From Pantoea endophytica (GTDB lineage Bacteria > Pseudomonadota > Gammaproteobacteria > Enterobacterales > Enterobacteriaceae): a stretch of 64,000 bases of DNA. Under the pieces are notes generated by a model. The model saw only the letters and a program-made list of their open reading frames with translations. It was not told where the DNA came from and made no database searches. Location of the stretch: positions 641,960-705,959 of the forward strand of contig NZ_PJRT01000033.1 in the NCBI RefSeq assembly GCF_002858935.1, in the 5' to 3' direction. The stretch's first letter is position 1; every line of letters begins with the position of its first letter. Below, piece by piece: positions 53,194 to 61,973 of the stretch. The translations under genes were made by a program, and so were the position numbers.

Positions 53194-53805
53194 TTACTGA
53201 CGTGTAATCGCCGCTGGTGTCACATTCGGCACCTGCTCCGGCGTATCAAAGCTGCTAAACACGCCAGCCAGCTGCACTTTGTCACCCACTTTGGGCTTGA
53301 AAGCACTCATCATGTTCGCCGCTTGCTGATTGATCGCGCGACTGTAATCGCCGAACAGCACCTGATCGTTAAAGTCCTGATAGCTGGCACCTTTGTAGGC
53401 ATCGCGCAACACCGTGCCGGGAAAAATCGGACCAACCTGCACCGTGACGGTGTCACCGGACACATCTTTCACTGTCATCCGACCATTACGCGACGTGGTG
53501 TTAACCGCCGTGATTTCACCGCTCACGTTGACACTGAACACGCACGGGTTCTCTTCCTGACTGCGATAGCCGTAGGTTTTACAAGCGCTGTCAAAATCTT
53601 TGGCGGATTTCAGCGCATTCAACAACTCAGCCACCGGCTTCGCATCATGTTGAACTTGCGGTACCAGTTTCTGTTGCCACGTTTGGGCAATATTGCCCAT
53701 TTTGGGATTGGGAGGATTTTTCAGGTCGGCCAGCTCCTGCTGCGACACAATGCGGCAACCGCTAAGGATCACGACAGGAAGCAGTAACCAGAGTCGTCTG
53801 TGCAT
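53194..53805 (-). CDS. DUF2291 lipoprotein of an ABC sugar locus
   Basis: A 203-aa predicted lipoprotein: MHRRLWLLLPVVILSGC puts the lipobox Cys at residue 17, so the ATG at 53805 is preferred. The rest is a soluble periplasmic domain with no catalytic motif that I recognise (FDSACKTYGYRSQEENPCVF region with two Cys). DUF2291 proteins are characteristically found beside ribose-type ABC importers; their role is unknown. Position between binding protein and ATPase genes supports a transport-linked role. Confidence 0.8.
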   Translation of the reverse strand: MHRRLWLLLPVVILSGCRIVSQQELADLKNPPNPKMGNIAQTWQQKLVPQVQHDAKPVAELLNALKSAKDFDSACKTYGYRSQEENPCVFSVNVSGEITAVNTTSRNGRMTVKDVSGDTVTVQVGPIFPGTVLRDAYKGASYQDFNDQVLFGDYSRAINQQAANMMSAFKPKVGDKVQLAGVFSSFDTPEQVPNVTPAAITRQ

Positions 53806-53847
53806 CACATTCTCCTGGGCGCCCGATCTACGGGCGCACCGCATTGA

Positions 53848-54783
53848 TTACGACTTGAAGTTAAAGTCCTGCACGCCTTTGGCGTTGTCTGGCGTAATGA
53901 GAATGCCGCGGAACATCACGCGCTGCTTCTCAGGCTTGGTGCCTTTCTGAATAAAGTTGTCGAGGTCGGTCACGCCCTGCGCGGCGATGGCTTGCGCCTG
54001 CAGCATCACCGTGGCTTTCAGATCCCCTTTTTCCACCGCGTCACGTTCATCATTGCTGCCGTCAATGCCGACCACGATGACATCGTTACGGCCTGCGGCT
54101 TTCAATGCCGCAATCGCGCCCAGCGCCACGGGGCCGTTACCGCAGATCACGCCTTTCACATCCGGATGCGCCTGCAGAATGCTGTCCATGATGCGTTTGC
54201 CGTCAATCAGCGTGCCTTTGGCATCCTGACGCGCCACGCTTTTCATATCGGAATATTGGTCGAGCACCTGATGGAAGGATTTGGAGCGTGTGACGCAGTT
54301 GTTGTCAGCAAGGTTACAGGTGAGTTCCGCGTAGCTGCCCTTTTCCCCCATCTTCTCCACAAACACGTTTGCCACGTCGGAGCCGGCCTGGAAGTTGTTG
54401 TGGGTGATCTGCGCCAGCGCCACGTCATCCACCGGGATTTCGCGGTTGATTAGCACCACCGGAATGCCGGCATCTTTGGCTTTTTTAATCGCGGCGACGC
54501 TGGCGGTGGAGTCGGCGTTATCCAGCACGATGCCCTGCACCTTTTTGCCGATGGCGGCATCAATCAGTTCACTTTGCTTTTTCACATCTTCGCCATGCGA
54601 CAGCACGCTGGTTTTATAGCCCAGCTCCTGCGCTTTGAGGTTGGCACCTTTGGCTTCGGAGGCGTAATAGGGGTTATCCAGCGAGTTCACCAGAATCATG
54701 ATGGTGCCTTTATCGGCAGCGAAACTGGCTTGGGAGATCAGGCAACTGGCAATAGCAGTTAACAGCAGGGTACGTTTTTTCAT
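53848..54783 (-). CDS. periplasmic sugar-binding protein, RbsB type
   Basis: A 311-aa substrate-binding protein of the ribose/galactose class (peripla_BP_4). The signal peptide ends SFA near residue 22. Mature features are MILVNSLDNPYYASEAKGA, the hinge strand VLINREIP, and VVGIDGSNDERDAVEKGDLK, all typical of pentose and polyol binders. It determines the specificity of the operon's importer; the ligand cannot be read from sequence alone. Confidence 0.92.
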   Translation of the reverse strand: MKKRTLLLTAIASCLISQASFAADKGTIMILVNSLDNPYYASEAKGANLKAQELGYKTSVLSHGEDVKKQSELIDAAIGKKVQGIVLDNADSTASVAAIKKAKDAGIPVVLINREIPVDDVALAQITHNNFQAGSDVANVFVEKMGEKGSYAELTCNLADNNCVTRSKSFHQVLDQYSDMKSVARQDAKGTLIDGKRIMDSILQAHPDVKGVICGNGPVALGAIAALKAAGRNDVIVVGIDGSNDERDAVEKGDLKATVMLQAQAIAAQGVTDLDNFIQKGTKPEKQRVMFRGILITPDNAKGVQDFNFKS

Positions 54784-54846
54784 GGTGAGGTTCTCTCATT
54801 GTTATAGTGGGTCACGCAGGGTCAGCCGTTCTGGTGTTGGCGCGGC

Positions 54847-55644
54847 TTACCAGATGGTAAAGCCACCGTCGATCATCAAATCTGCGCCGGTGATCATGTC
54901 GCTGCCGTTGCTGGCGAAGAACAGCACCGCGGCGGCGATTTCGTCGGTATAGGCAAAGCGTCCCAGCGGGATCAGCTTTTTCATCTGCTCGCCCTTCTCA
55001 CCGCGCCAGGCTTTTTCACCCATCGGCGTCAGTACCACGGTGGGCGATAAGGTATTGACGTTAATGCGATAGGGAGCGAACTCTTTGGCCATCACTTTGG
55101 TCATGCCGAGCAGACCGGCTTTGGCGGAGGTGTAAGCAACGTGGTTATCGATAGCGATGGAGGCGGCCTGCGACGCAATGTTGATGATTTTGCCGCCGTT
55201 ACCGGCGCGCACCATGCGTTTACCGGCCGCCTGCGAGCAGAGGAAAGGACCGGTGAGATTGACGTCGATCTGCTTCTGCCACTCGGCAAAATCGGTTTCT
55301 AACACCGGTTGCAACATCACGTAGCCCGCGCAGTTCACCAGGATATCAATCTGACCGTAATGCTGTTCGACGCGATCAAATGCCGCTTCAACCGAGGCCG
55401 GATCGGTCACGTCGCAGCACACCAGCAGCACGCGATCGGCAGCAAATTGATCCTGCACGCCAGCCACTTTGTCACTTTCGAAGGGCGGATAGAGCAGCGC
55501 CAGCCGTGCGCCCTTCTCCAGCAGCATGGCATTACTGGCCATCGCAATCCCGCCCAGCCCGCCGGTGACTACCGCCACTTTGCCGGTTAAATCCTGCTCA
55601 ATGTTCACGCCGTAGCGCAGGTTAACATCATATTCCCCACTCAT
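54847..55644 (-). CDS. short-chain dehydrogenase/reductase (SDR-A), first gene of the importer operon
   Basis: A 265-aa SDR with NCAG, catalytic Ser in NIASQAAS and YxxxK in AYTSAKAG. The glycine-rich cofactor motif reads TGGLGGIA, with Ala where the last Gly of TGxxxGxG is normally found. A ~25-residue N-terminal extension precedes the Rossmann fold. ATG at 55644 follows a GGAGAGAG stretch. It is only moderately similar to the second SDR of the operon, so the pair is not a recent duplication. A function in polyol or sugar oxidation is inferred from context. Confidence 0.87.
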   Translation of the reverse strand: MSGEYDVNLRYGVNIEQDLTGKVAVVTGGLGGIAMASNAMLLEKGARLALLYPPFESDKVAGVQDQFAADRVLLVCCDVTDPASVEAAFDRVEQHYGQIDILVNCAGYVMLQPVLETDFAEWQKQIDVNLTGPFLCSQAAGKRMVRAGNGGKIINIASQAASIAIDNHVAYTSAKAGLLGMTKVMAKEFAPYRINVNTLSPTVVLTPMGEKAWRGEKGEQMKKLIPLGRFAYTDEIAAAVLFFASNGSDMITGADLMIDGGFTIW

Positions 55645-55711
55645 CGTCTCTCTCCATAATGGTGTACGGCGGCGCTGGTTATTGCTGGCCGGGTTATCGT
55701 TTTTACACATA

Positions 55712-55914
55712 TCATTTTCGAACAAAAATATAAGCTATCGATTAATAATGGTTTGTGGAGGAGATCAAATTTCATACAAATCGCAGCAATAAAAATTATC
55801 TTCATGATTTTGTTGAATTTGCAAAATTCGCCGCGTTCAGGACATGGAGCGAGCTGCTGACGGCTTTCTGCGAAATCAATCGCATAGCAAATGATGATTT
55901 TCATTCGAAAATGA
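55712..55914. promoter_or_regulatory. inverted pair of 18-bp operator candidates
   Basis: TCATTTTCGAACAAAAAT (55712-55729) on the plus strand and TCATTTTCGAATGAAAAT on the minus strand (55897-55914) agree at 16 of 18 positions, with opposite orientation and centres 185 bp apart. One lies 68 bp upstream of SDR-A, the other about 107 bp upstream of the DeoR-family gene. They are probable binding sites of that regulator, possibly bridged by a DNA loop. Confidence 0.65.
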
Positions 55915-56020
55915 ATGTTTCTGGAAGCTACCTCGCAAATGGCCAAATCGCAGAGTAAAATCAGCTCGGGTTTCCTTATTGGCGAAACCCGACCGTGATT
56001 GGAAAGAGGGAGCATTTCGA

Positions 56021-56839
56021 TTGAAAAGCAAAACTGAGCAGCTGGCAGATATGCAGCAGCGCCGTGAGAAGATTCTGGAGATGATCCGCGAAGACGGCAC
56101 CGTCACGGTTAAAGCGCTGACCGATACCTTCGGCCTGACCGAAGCCACCATTCGCACCGACTTGCGCATGTTGCAGCAAGAGGGGCACGTACAGCGTTAT
56201 CACGGCGGCGCCACGCTGATGACCGGCAAGCAGAATACCGGCGCGATGTTGCTGGAGCGTCAAACACATCTGGAAGAAAAACAGGCGATTGGTCGCCTTG
56301 CCGCGCAGCATGTGGAAAATGGCGACACGGTGATTTTCGATTCCGGTACCACCACCACGGCGATTGCCGAGGCGATCAGCCATATTCGTCGTTTATCGGT
56401 GATCACCACGGCGGTGAATATCGCGCTGAAGCTGGGCGGTGAGCCAGGCATCAATATTTTGCTGACCGGCGGCACTTTTAAGTTTCCGACGCTTTCGACT
56501 TCGGGTGAGAAAGCCGCCTCGTTTTTCGAAAACGTGCTGGCGGAGAAGCTGTTTCTTGCCACGGCCTGTATCTCGCCGCGTCTCGGTTTGAGCTTTCCCA
56601 GCGAGACCGATATCAAGGTGAAAATGGCGATGATCAATTCGGCTAACAGCGTGTATGTGGTGGCGGATTCCAGCAAGATCGATAAGGTGTCGATGTTCGC
56701 GCTGCCGTGCGACTGGAGCCATATTCACTATCTGATTACCGATAGCGGCATTTCGCCGGCGCAGGTCGCGGCGTTTGAGGCGTTAGGTGTGCAGGTGTTG
56801 GTGGCGCAGTCGGTGTTGACGCAGAAGCGCGCGGTGTAA
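56021..56839 (+). CDS. DeoR-family transcriptional regulator (TTG start)
   Basis: A 272-aa repressor of sugar metabolism. The N-terminal winged HTH is TVKALTDTFGLTEATIRTDL followed by RMLQQEGHVQRYHGGA. The C-terminal sensor domain has the phosphosugar-binding DSGTTTTAIAEAI, LLTGG and VYVVADSSKID. Start taken as TTG at 56021, 8 nt after GAGGGAG; no ATG fits. It is divergent from the importer operon and is its likely local regulator. Confidence 0.9.
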   Translation: MKSKTEQLADMQQRREKILEMIREDGTVTVKALTDTFGLTEATIRTDLRMLQQEGHVQRYHGGATLMTGKQNTGAMLLERQTHLEEKQAIGRLAAQHVENGDTVIFDSGTTTTAIAEAISHIRRLSVITTAVNIALKLGGEPGINILLTGGTFKFPTLSTSGEKAASFFENVLAEKLFLATACISPRLGLSFPSETDIKVKMAMINSANSVYVVADSSKIDKVSMFALPCDWSHIHYLITDSGISPAQVAAFEALGVQVLVAQSVLTQKRAV

Positions 56840-56855
56840 GGAGCGGTGCGCGCTG

Positions 56856-56957
56856 TCCCTCACCCCGGCCCTCTCCCGCAAGCGGGCGAGGGAGACGCTG
56901 CCATATGCAGGCCCGAACGGTCCCTCTCCCACCTGTGGGAGAGGGTTAGGGTGAGGG
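56856..56957. repeat. dispersed ~100-bp palindromic repeat, copy 2
   Basis: CCCTCACCCCGGCCCTCTCC at the left and GAGAGGGTTAGGGTGAGGG at the right, with the conserved interior GAGGGAGACGCTGCCATATG. It fills the gap between the convergent DeoR-family gene and cheZ. Confidence 0.85.
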
Positions 56958-56966
56958 CAAACGTGT

Positions 56967-57611
56967 TTAAAACCCTAAGCTATCCAGCAGGTCATCAACC
57001 TGATCCTGGTTCGCCACCACGCCGGGTGCATTGGCGTGGATCTGCGGACCGTTCAGCAGGCTGTTGCCCTCTTTACGCGCCGCGGCGTTGGCTTCTGGCA
57101 TATTCTCCAGCAGCACCATCAATAGCTGACGCTCGATCTCCTGGATCACATCCATCATGCGCTTGATCACCTGACCGGTCAGGTCCTGGAAATCCTGCGC
57201 CATCATGATTTCGAGCAACTGCTTATTGGTGTACGACGTGTGTCCCGGAACGTCAGTCAGGAACTGGCGCGTATCCGAAACCAACTCGCGCGCATCTGTC
57301 AGTTCAATCGGATTTTCAAACCACGCATCCCAACGGCCTTTCAGCTGGTTGGCGCCGGCTTCCATTTGGTCCTGGTGTGGCTGCGCTGCTTCAACGCAGT
57401 TCAACGCACGTTCTGCCGCTTGCGCCGTCATTTGCACAACATAATCCAGACGATCGCGCGCATCAGGAATCGCTTCCGCCGCTTCAGCAATTGCCTGGTC
57501 TAACCCCAGCTCACGCAAACTGTCACGCAACATGCGCGTCAGTGAGCCGATGCGGGTAATAATGTCGTGTGCCGAGGCTTCTTCGGTTGATTTCGGAAGG
57601 TCGCTCATCAC
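56967..57611 (-). CDS. cheZ: CheZ, CheY-P phosphatase
   Basis: Dephosphorylates CheY-P to end the tumble signal. The 214-aa all-helical protein (E. coli 214) has the catalytic Gln region in AQDFQDLTGQVIKR near residue 147 and the C-terminal CheY-tethering peptide DQVDDLLDSLGF. It is 6 bp after cheY, the last gene of the chemotaxis operon here. In E. coli flhB follows; here a repeat and an unrelated regulator do. Confidence 0.97.
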   Translation of the reverse strand: MMSDLPKSTEEASAHDIITRIGSLTRMLRDSLRELGLDQAIAEAAEAIPDARDRLDYVVQMTAQAAERALNCVEAAQPHQDQMEAGANQLKGRWDAWFENPIELTDARELVSDTRQFLTDVPGHTSYTNKQLLEIMMAQDFQDLTGQVIKRMMDVIQEIERQLLMVLLENMPEANAAARKEGNSLLNGPQIHANAPGVVANQDQVDDLLDSLGF

Positions 57612-57617
57612 ATCTCC

Positions 57618-58007
57618 TTACATACCCAGTTTTTCGAATATTTTGCCTAACTTCTCTTCCAGCGTGGCCGCCGTGAACGGCTTCACCACGTAGCCGCTGG
57701 CGCCCGCCTGCGCGGCCGCGATGATATTCTCTTTCTTCGCTTCCGCGGTCACCATCAGCACCGGCAGTTTGTTCAGCGTGGCGTCAGCACGGATGGTTTG
57801 CAGCAGCTCCAGACCGTCCATGTTCGGCATGTTCCAGTCGGAAACCACGAAATCAAAGCCACCGGCACGCAGTTTGGTCAGCGCATCGACGCCATCTTCT
57901 GCTTCTTCAACGTTATTGAATCCAAGCTCTTTCAGCAGGTTACGGACAATACGACGCATCGTATTGAAGTCATCCACCACCAAAAAGCGCATATTTTTAT
58001 CAGCCAT
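57618..58007 (-). CDS. cheY: CheY, chemotaxis response regulator
   Basis: Single-domain receiver that binds the flagellar switch when phosphorylated. It is 129 aa with phosphoacceptor Asp in FVVSDWNMPNMDG (about residue 57), Thr in VTAEAKKENI and the Tyr-Val-Val-Lys-Pro-Phe element (YVVKPF). Located between cheB and cheZ. Confidence 0.98.
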   Translation of the reverse strand: MADKNMRFLVVDDFNTMRRIVRNLLKELGFNNVEEAEDGVDALTKLRAGGFDFVVSDWNMPNMDGLELLQTIRADATLNKLPVLMVTAEAKKENIIAAAQAGASGYVVKPFTAATLEEKLGKIFEKLGM

Positions 58008-58046
58008 ATCTACTCCCGTGTTGTCTCGTCCAGCAGGACGGGCTCG

Positions 58047-59096
58047 TTAAATTCGCAATGCCTGTCCGGCGCTAATTTTCGCCAGCATGTGCTGACTGAT
58101 GTGGCCTAAATCGACCACTTCACTGGTGCCGCCCATCGCAATCGCTTCGCGCGGCATACCAAATACCACGCAGCTGGCTTCATCCTGCGCGATGGTCCAG
58201 GCGCCCGCGCGATGCATTTCCAGCATCCCGGCCGCGCCGTCGTTACCCATCCCGGTCAGAATCACACCCACCGCATTTCGTCCTGCGTGCACCGCCACCG
58301 AACGGAACAGCACATCCACCGATGGCTTGTGTCGGTTCACTGGCGGACCGTCATTCAGTTTCACCACATAGTTGGCCCCGCTTCGGCCCAGCTCCATGTG
58401 CATGGCGCCCGGCGCGATATAGGCGTGGCCGGGCAGAATACGCTCGCCGTCTTCCGCTTCTTTCACGGTGATTTGGCACAATTTATTCAGACGCTCGGCA
58501 AACGAGCGCGTAAAGCCTGGCGGCATATGCTGGGTAATCAGCAGCGCCGGGCTGGTCGCCGGCAGCGGCTGCAGCACATGGCGAATCGCCTCGGTGCCGC
58601 CGGTGGAAGAGCCGATGGCGATCAGCTTTTCACTGCTCAGCAACGGGCCGGCTTTCAACGTGACCGGCATCGGCGTGGAGGCACGCACATGCAGCTTGGC
58701 GCGCGCGGCGGCGCGGATCTTGTCAGCAATCATCTGGCTATACGCCAGCATGCCTTCGCGGATGCCGAGCTGTGGCTTGGTGACAAAATCCACCGCACCC
58801 AACTCCAGCGCGCGCAGCGTCACTTCTGAACCTTTACCGGTCAGCGAGGAGACCATCACCACCGGCATCGGACGCAGGCGCATCAGCTTCTCGAGGAAAT
58901 CGAGGCCATCCATGCGCGGCATCTCCACATCCAGCGTCAATACCTGCGGGTTATACTGTTTGATTAAATCCCGCGCCACCAGCGGATCGGGCGCACTCGC
59001 GACCATCTCCATATCGGGATGGCTGTTGATGATTTCGGTCATCAACTGTCGCATCAGCGCAGAGTCATCCACGCACATCACGGTGATTTTGCTCAT
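58047..59096 (-). CDS. cheB: CheB, receptor methylesterase/deamidase
   Basis: Removes methyl groups from and deamidates chemoreceptors; activated by CheA phosphorylation. The 349-aa protein has a receiver domain (Asp in LTLDVEMPRMDG), a linker, and the methylesterase domain with the triad Ser in AIGSSTGG (about residue 164), His in ITQHMPPG and Asp in GMGNDGA. Its ATG overlaps the cheR stop (ATGA). Confidence 0.98.
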   Translation of the reverse strand: MSKITVMCVDDSALMRQLMTEIINSHPDMEMVASAPDPLVARDLIKQYNPQVLTLDVEMPRMDGLDFLEKLMRLRPMPVVMVSSLTGKGSEVTLRALELGAVDFVTKPQLGIREGMLAYSQMIADKIRAAARAKLHVRASTPMPVTLKAGPLLSSEKLIAIGSSTGGTEAIRHVLQPLPATSPALLITQHMPPGFTRSFAERLNKLCQITVKEAEDGERILPGHAYIAPGAMHMELGRSGANYVVKLNDGPPVNRHKPSVDVLFRSVAVHAGRNAVGVILTGMGNDGAAGMLEMHRAGAWTIAQDEASCVVFGMPREAIAMGGTSEVVDLGHISQHMLAKISAGQALRI

Positions 59097-59968
59097 CGTC
59101 TTTCCTTGCTCAGTCCATAGACTGTCTGTCCACGCAGCCAGAACTCTTTGCTGATCTGACTAAAGTTCTCTGAATGCCCGGCAAACAGCAGACCGCCGGG
59201 TTTCAGCAGAGGCACGAAACGGCGCAGAATCTGTTCCTGCGTCTCTTTATCGAAATAAATCATCACGTTGCGACAGAAAATTGCGTCGAACGGACCCGGC
59301 AACGCCCAGTCGTGTGCCAGTAAATTCAGTTGCGTATAGTTCACCATGTTGGCGAGGTCGGAACGCACGCGCACCATACCTTCATGCGGACCGGTGCCGC
59401 GCAGGAAAAAGCGCTGCAGCTGCGACTGCGATAGCGTACGTAGCTCTTCCTGGCGATACACGCCGGCCACGGCTTTCTCGAGCACCTGGGTATCGATATC
59501 GCTGGCGTGAACCTGGAATTTACCCGGACCGGTGCCCAGCGTTTCCGCCAGCGTCATGGCGATGGAGTACGGCTCTTCGCCGGTTGAGGCGGCGGTGCTC
59601 CACACGCTGTAGTTACCCGTGCGCTTACGCGCATGATCCGCGAGGATCGGAAAGTGATGCGCCTCGCGGAAGAAAGAGGTCAGGTTGGTTGTGAGCGCGT
59701 TAATAAACGCCTGCCACTCCGCACTGTTTTGGTCTTGCTCCAGCAGCGCCAGATAGCGGCCAAAGTCATCAATATTCAGCATGCGCAGACGACGCACTAA
59801 ACGGTTGTAAACCATCTCGCGTTTGTGATCGGCCAGCACAATGCCCGCGCGCTGATAGATCAGCTGGCTAATGCGACGAAAATGCGTATCTGAGAGCGGT
59901 AACCGCTGCACCATTTGCGAGAGCAGCGTGGTCGCTTCACTTTGATCCAATAACGTCGATTTCTTCAT
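59093..59968 (-). CDS. cheR: CheR, receptor methyltransferase
   Basis: SAM-dependent methylation of receptor glutamates for adaptation. The 291-aa protein has the N-terminal helical domain with RRLRML, the SAM-binding segment WSTAASTGEEPYSIAM near residue 123, the beta-subdomain that docks on NWETF tails, and FCRNVMIYFD. It follows the receptor gene by 103 bp, which includes a GGCCGCC/GGCGGCC hairpin. Confidence 0.97.
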   Translation of the reverse strand: MKKSTLLDQSEATTLLSQMVQRLPLSDTHFRRISQLIYQRAGIVLADHKREMVYNRLVRRLRMLNIDDFGRYLALLEQDQNSAEWQAFINALTTNLTSFFREAHHFPILADHARKRTGNYSVWSTAASTGEEPYSIAMTLAETLGTGPGKFQVHASDIDTQVLEKAVAGVYRQEELRTLSQSQLQRFFLRGTGPHEGMVRVRSDLANMVNYTQLNLLAHDWALPGPFDAIFCRNVMIYFDKETQEQILRRFVPLLKPGGLLFAGHSENFSQISKEFWLRGQTVYGLSKERR

Positions 59969-60071
59969 TTCAGGTCACCCGGCAACAAACTGTTTAAATT
60001 GTGATACTGCGGTTGCTACTGTGCTGCCAGTCGCGCCATTCTCATGGGCCGCCTTGCGGCGGCCACAAGGA

Positions 60072-61748
60072 TTAAAAGGTTTCCCAGTTATCGTCAGTGC
60101 TACGTGCGCCTGCCGGTGCCAGTGCTTTTGGCGTGCCGGAACGCAAATTTTTTGCCGCTGTAGATACGTTAACGGCCTGAACGACAAATTCTTTACCGAT
60201 ATTGAACACCGCAACCGACTGTTTCAGTCGGCTGGCCTGATCTTCCAGCGCGGCCGCCGCCGTTGCCGACTCTTCGACCAGCGCGGCGTTCTGCTGCGTC
60301 ACGCGATCCATCTCGTTCACCGCCAGACCGACCTGATCGATACCACGGCTCTGCTCGTCCGACGCCGAGGCAATTTCGCCCATGATGTCGGTGACGCGCG
60401 TGACCGCATTCACGATGTTGGTCATGGTTTCCCCGGCGCTCTCCACCAGCACGGAACCGGTGTTGACACGGCTGACCGAATCCTCGATCAATCCTTTAAT
60501 CTCTTTCGCCGCCTGCGCGCTGCGCTGTGCCAGACTGCGCACCTCGCCCGCTACCACGGCAAATCCACGTCCCTGCTCACCGGCGCGTGCCGCTTCTACC
60601 GCAGCGTTCAGTGCGAGGATATTGGTCTGGAAGGCAATGCCGTCGATCACGCTGATGATGTCAGCGATTTTCTTCGAGCTGCCGGTGATCTCTTTCATGG
60701 TAGTCACCACGCCATCCACCACTTTGCCGCCCTGCTGCGCGGTCTCCGAGGCGGTGAGCGCCAGCTGTGACGCCTGACGGGCATTTTCGGCGTTCTGCTT
60801 CACCGTGGCGGTTAACTGCTCCATGCTGGCAGCGGTCTCTTCCAGCGAAGCCGCTTGCTGCTCGGTACGCGAGGAGAGATCGTTGTTGCCCATGGCGATT
60901 TCACTCGCACCGGTGTAGATCGCATCGGAACCGTCACGCACGGTACGCACCGTCCGCGCCAGCTCTTGCTGCATCTCTTGCACCGAGGTGAGCAGCTCGC
61001 CCATCTCGTTGCGCACCGTGATCTCCACCTGCTGCGTCAAATCGCCACGCGCGATGTGACGAATGTGCTCGATGCTCTGCTTCAGCGGACGGATCAGCAC
61101 CGTACGCATGCCGCTCCACACCAGCGCAATCACCAGCAAGGTCACCAGCAGCGTGCCGACCACCAGCATGATGGATTGGTTATACGCCGCCTCATTGGCT
61201 GCAATGCCCTGATTGGCGAGCACAATGTTGTAGCTCAACCATTCGTTGTAATCCTTAGCAAACTTGTCCTGGAATCCCTGCGTCGGCTGATCGACAAATC
61301 CTTTGAAATTTCCACTACTGAGGAAATCGATCAACTCACCCAATGCTCCGCGATAGGCGTTGTAGTTGGCCTGTAGCGTCAGCACGTTCTCGGCCTTTTT
61401 GCCCTTTTCAGACAGGTTGGCGTTAAATTCGGCAAAACCCTCATCAGCGTGCTTCAACTCCTCACTCGCCAGCGCCACCAGATCTTTCACGGTTGCGCCT
61501 GAGCCAGCCTGCTGACTGTCCAGCAGGTAACGGATCCCCGCACGGTTCAGCGTGTTACGCGCCTGAACCAGCGATACCCATGAGGTGCCCATTGCCCGCT
61601 GCAGCGTGCTAAGACGCTGGTTATAGGCAAAATTTTCTTTATCGGCTTTGACCGTGGAGTAGAACACTCCACCGGAGAACAGCTGCAGTAAGGCAAACAG
61701 CGCCAGCACGCACAGCAGGCCGGATACAACACGAATACGACTAAACAT
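60072..61748 (-). CDS. methyl-accepting chemotaxis protein, Tar/Tsr type (MCP-1)
   Basis: Transmembrane chemoreceptor, 558 aa. First membrane helix at about residues 8-30, a periplasmic four-helix ligand domain containing the ligand-contacting-type stretch ARNTLNRAG, second helix near 195, HAMP, methylation helices and the signalling tip (ISVIDGIAFQTNILALNAAV and EAARAGEQGRGFAVVA). It ends in DDNWETF, the tether for CheR and CheB. Start ATG 61748 follows TGAGGTG. Ligand unknown. Its own sigma-28 promoter lies just upstream. Confidence 0.94.
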   Translation of the reverse strand: MFSRIRVVSGLLCVLALFALLQLFSGGVFYSTVKADKENFAYNQRLSTLQRAMGTSWVSLVQARNTLNRAGIRYLLDSQQAGSGATVKDLVALASEELKHADEGFAEFNANLSEKGKKAENVLTLQANYNAYRGALGELIDFLSSGNFKGFVDQPTQGFQDKFAKDYNEWLSYNIVLANQGIAANEAAYNQSIMLVVGTLLVTLLVIALVWSGMRTVLIRPLKQSIEHIRHIARGDLTQQVEITVRNEMGELLTSVQEMQQELARTVRTVRDGSDAIYTGASEIAMGNNDLSSRTEQQAASLEETAASMEQLTATVKQNAENARQASQLALTASETAQQGGKVVDGVVTTMKEITGSSKKIADIISVIDGIAFQTNILALNAAVEAARAGEQGRGFAVVAGEVRSLAQRSAQAAKEIKGLIEDSVSRVNTGSVLVESAGETMTNIVNAVTRVTDIMGEIASASDEQSRGIDQVGLAVNEMDRVTQQNAALVEESATAAAALEDQASRLKQSVAVFNIGKEFVVQAVNVSTAAKNLRSGTPKALAPAGARSTDDNWETF

Positions 61749-61779
61749 AAACACCTCATTGGTTGGCGGATCGCCTCTG

Positions 61780-61806
61780 TTATCGGCTTTTCTGAGGGGA
61801 TCTTTA
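61780..61806 (-). promoter_or_regulatory. sigma-28 (FliA) promoter of MCP-1
   Basis: TAAAGATC-N11-GCCGATAA on the minus strand: perfect -10 and 6 of 8 bases at -35, with exact spacing for the flagellar sigma factor (TAAAGTTT-N11-GCCGATAA). It lies about 32 bp upstream of the MCP-1 start and could also drive cheRBYZ. Confidence 0.9.
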
Positions 61807-61856
61807 TGTGTGTTCGCAGGGGTTGGACCAGCGGGGGGTTGATGGGTGCTCGCTGT

Positions 61857-61958
61857 CCCTCATTCTAACCCTCTCCCGCAGGCGGGAGAGGGAATTGATC
61901 GAGCTAACATATGGCAGCGTCTCCCTCTCCCGTTTACGGGAGAGGGCCGGGGTGAGGG
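61857..61958. repeat. dispersed ~100-bp palindromic repeat, copy 3
   Basis: CCCTCATTCTAACCCTCTCC left end, GAGAGGGCCGGGGTGAGGG right end, interior CATATGGCAGCGTCTCCCTC, which is the conserved core in the opposite orientation to copies 1 and 2. It lies between the two receptor genes. Confidence 0.85.
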
Positions 61959-61973
61959 GAAGCAACTCAGAAC

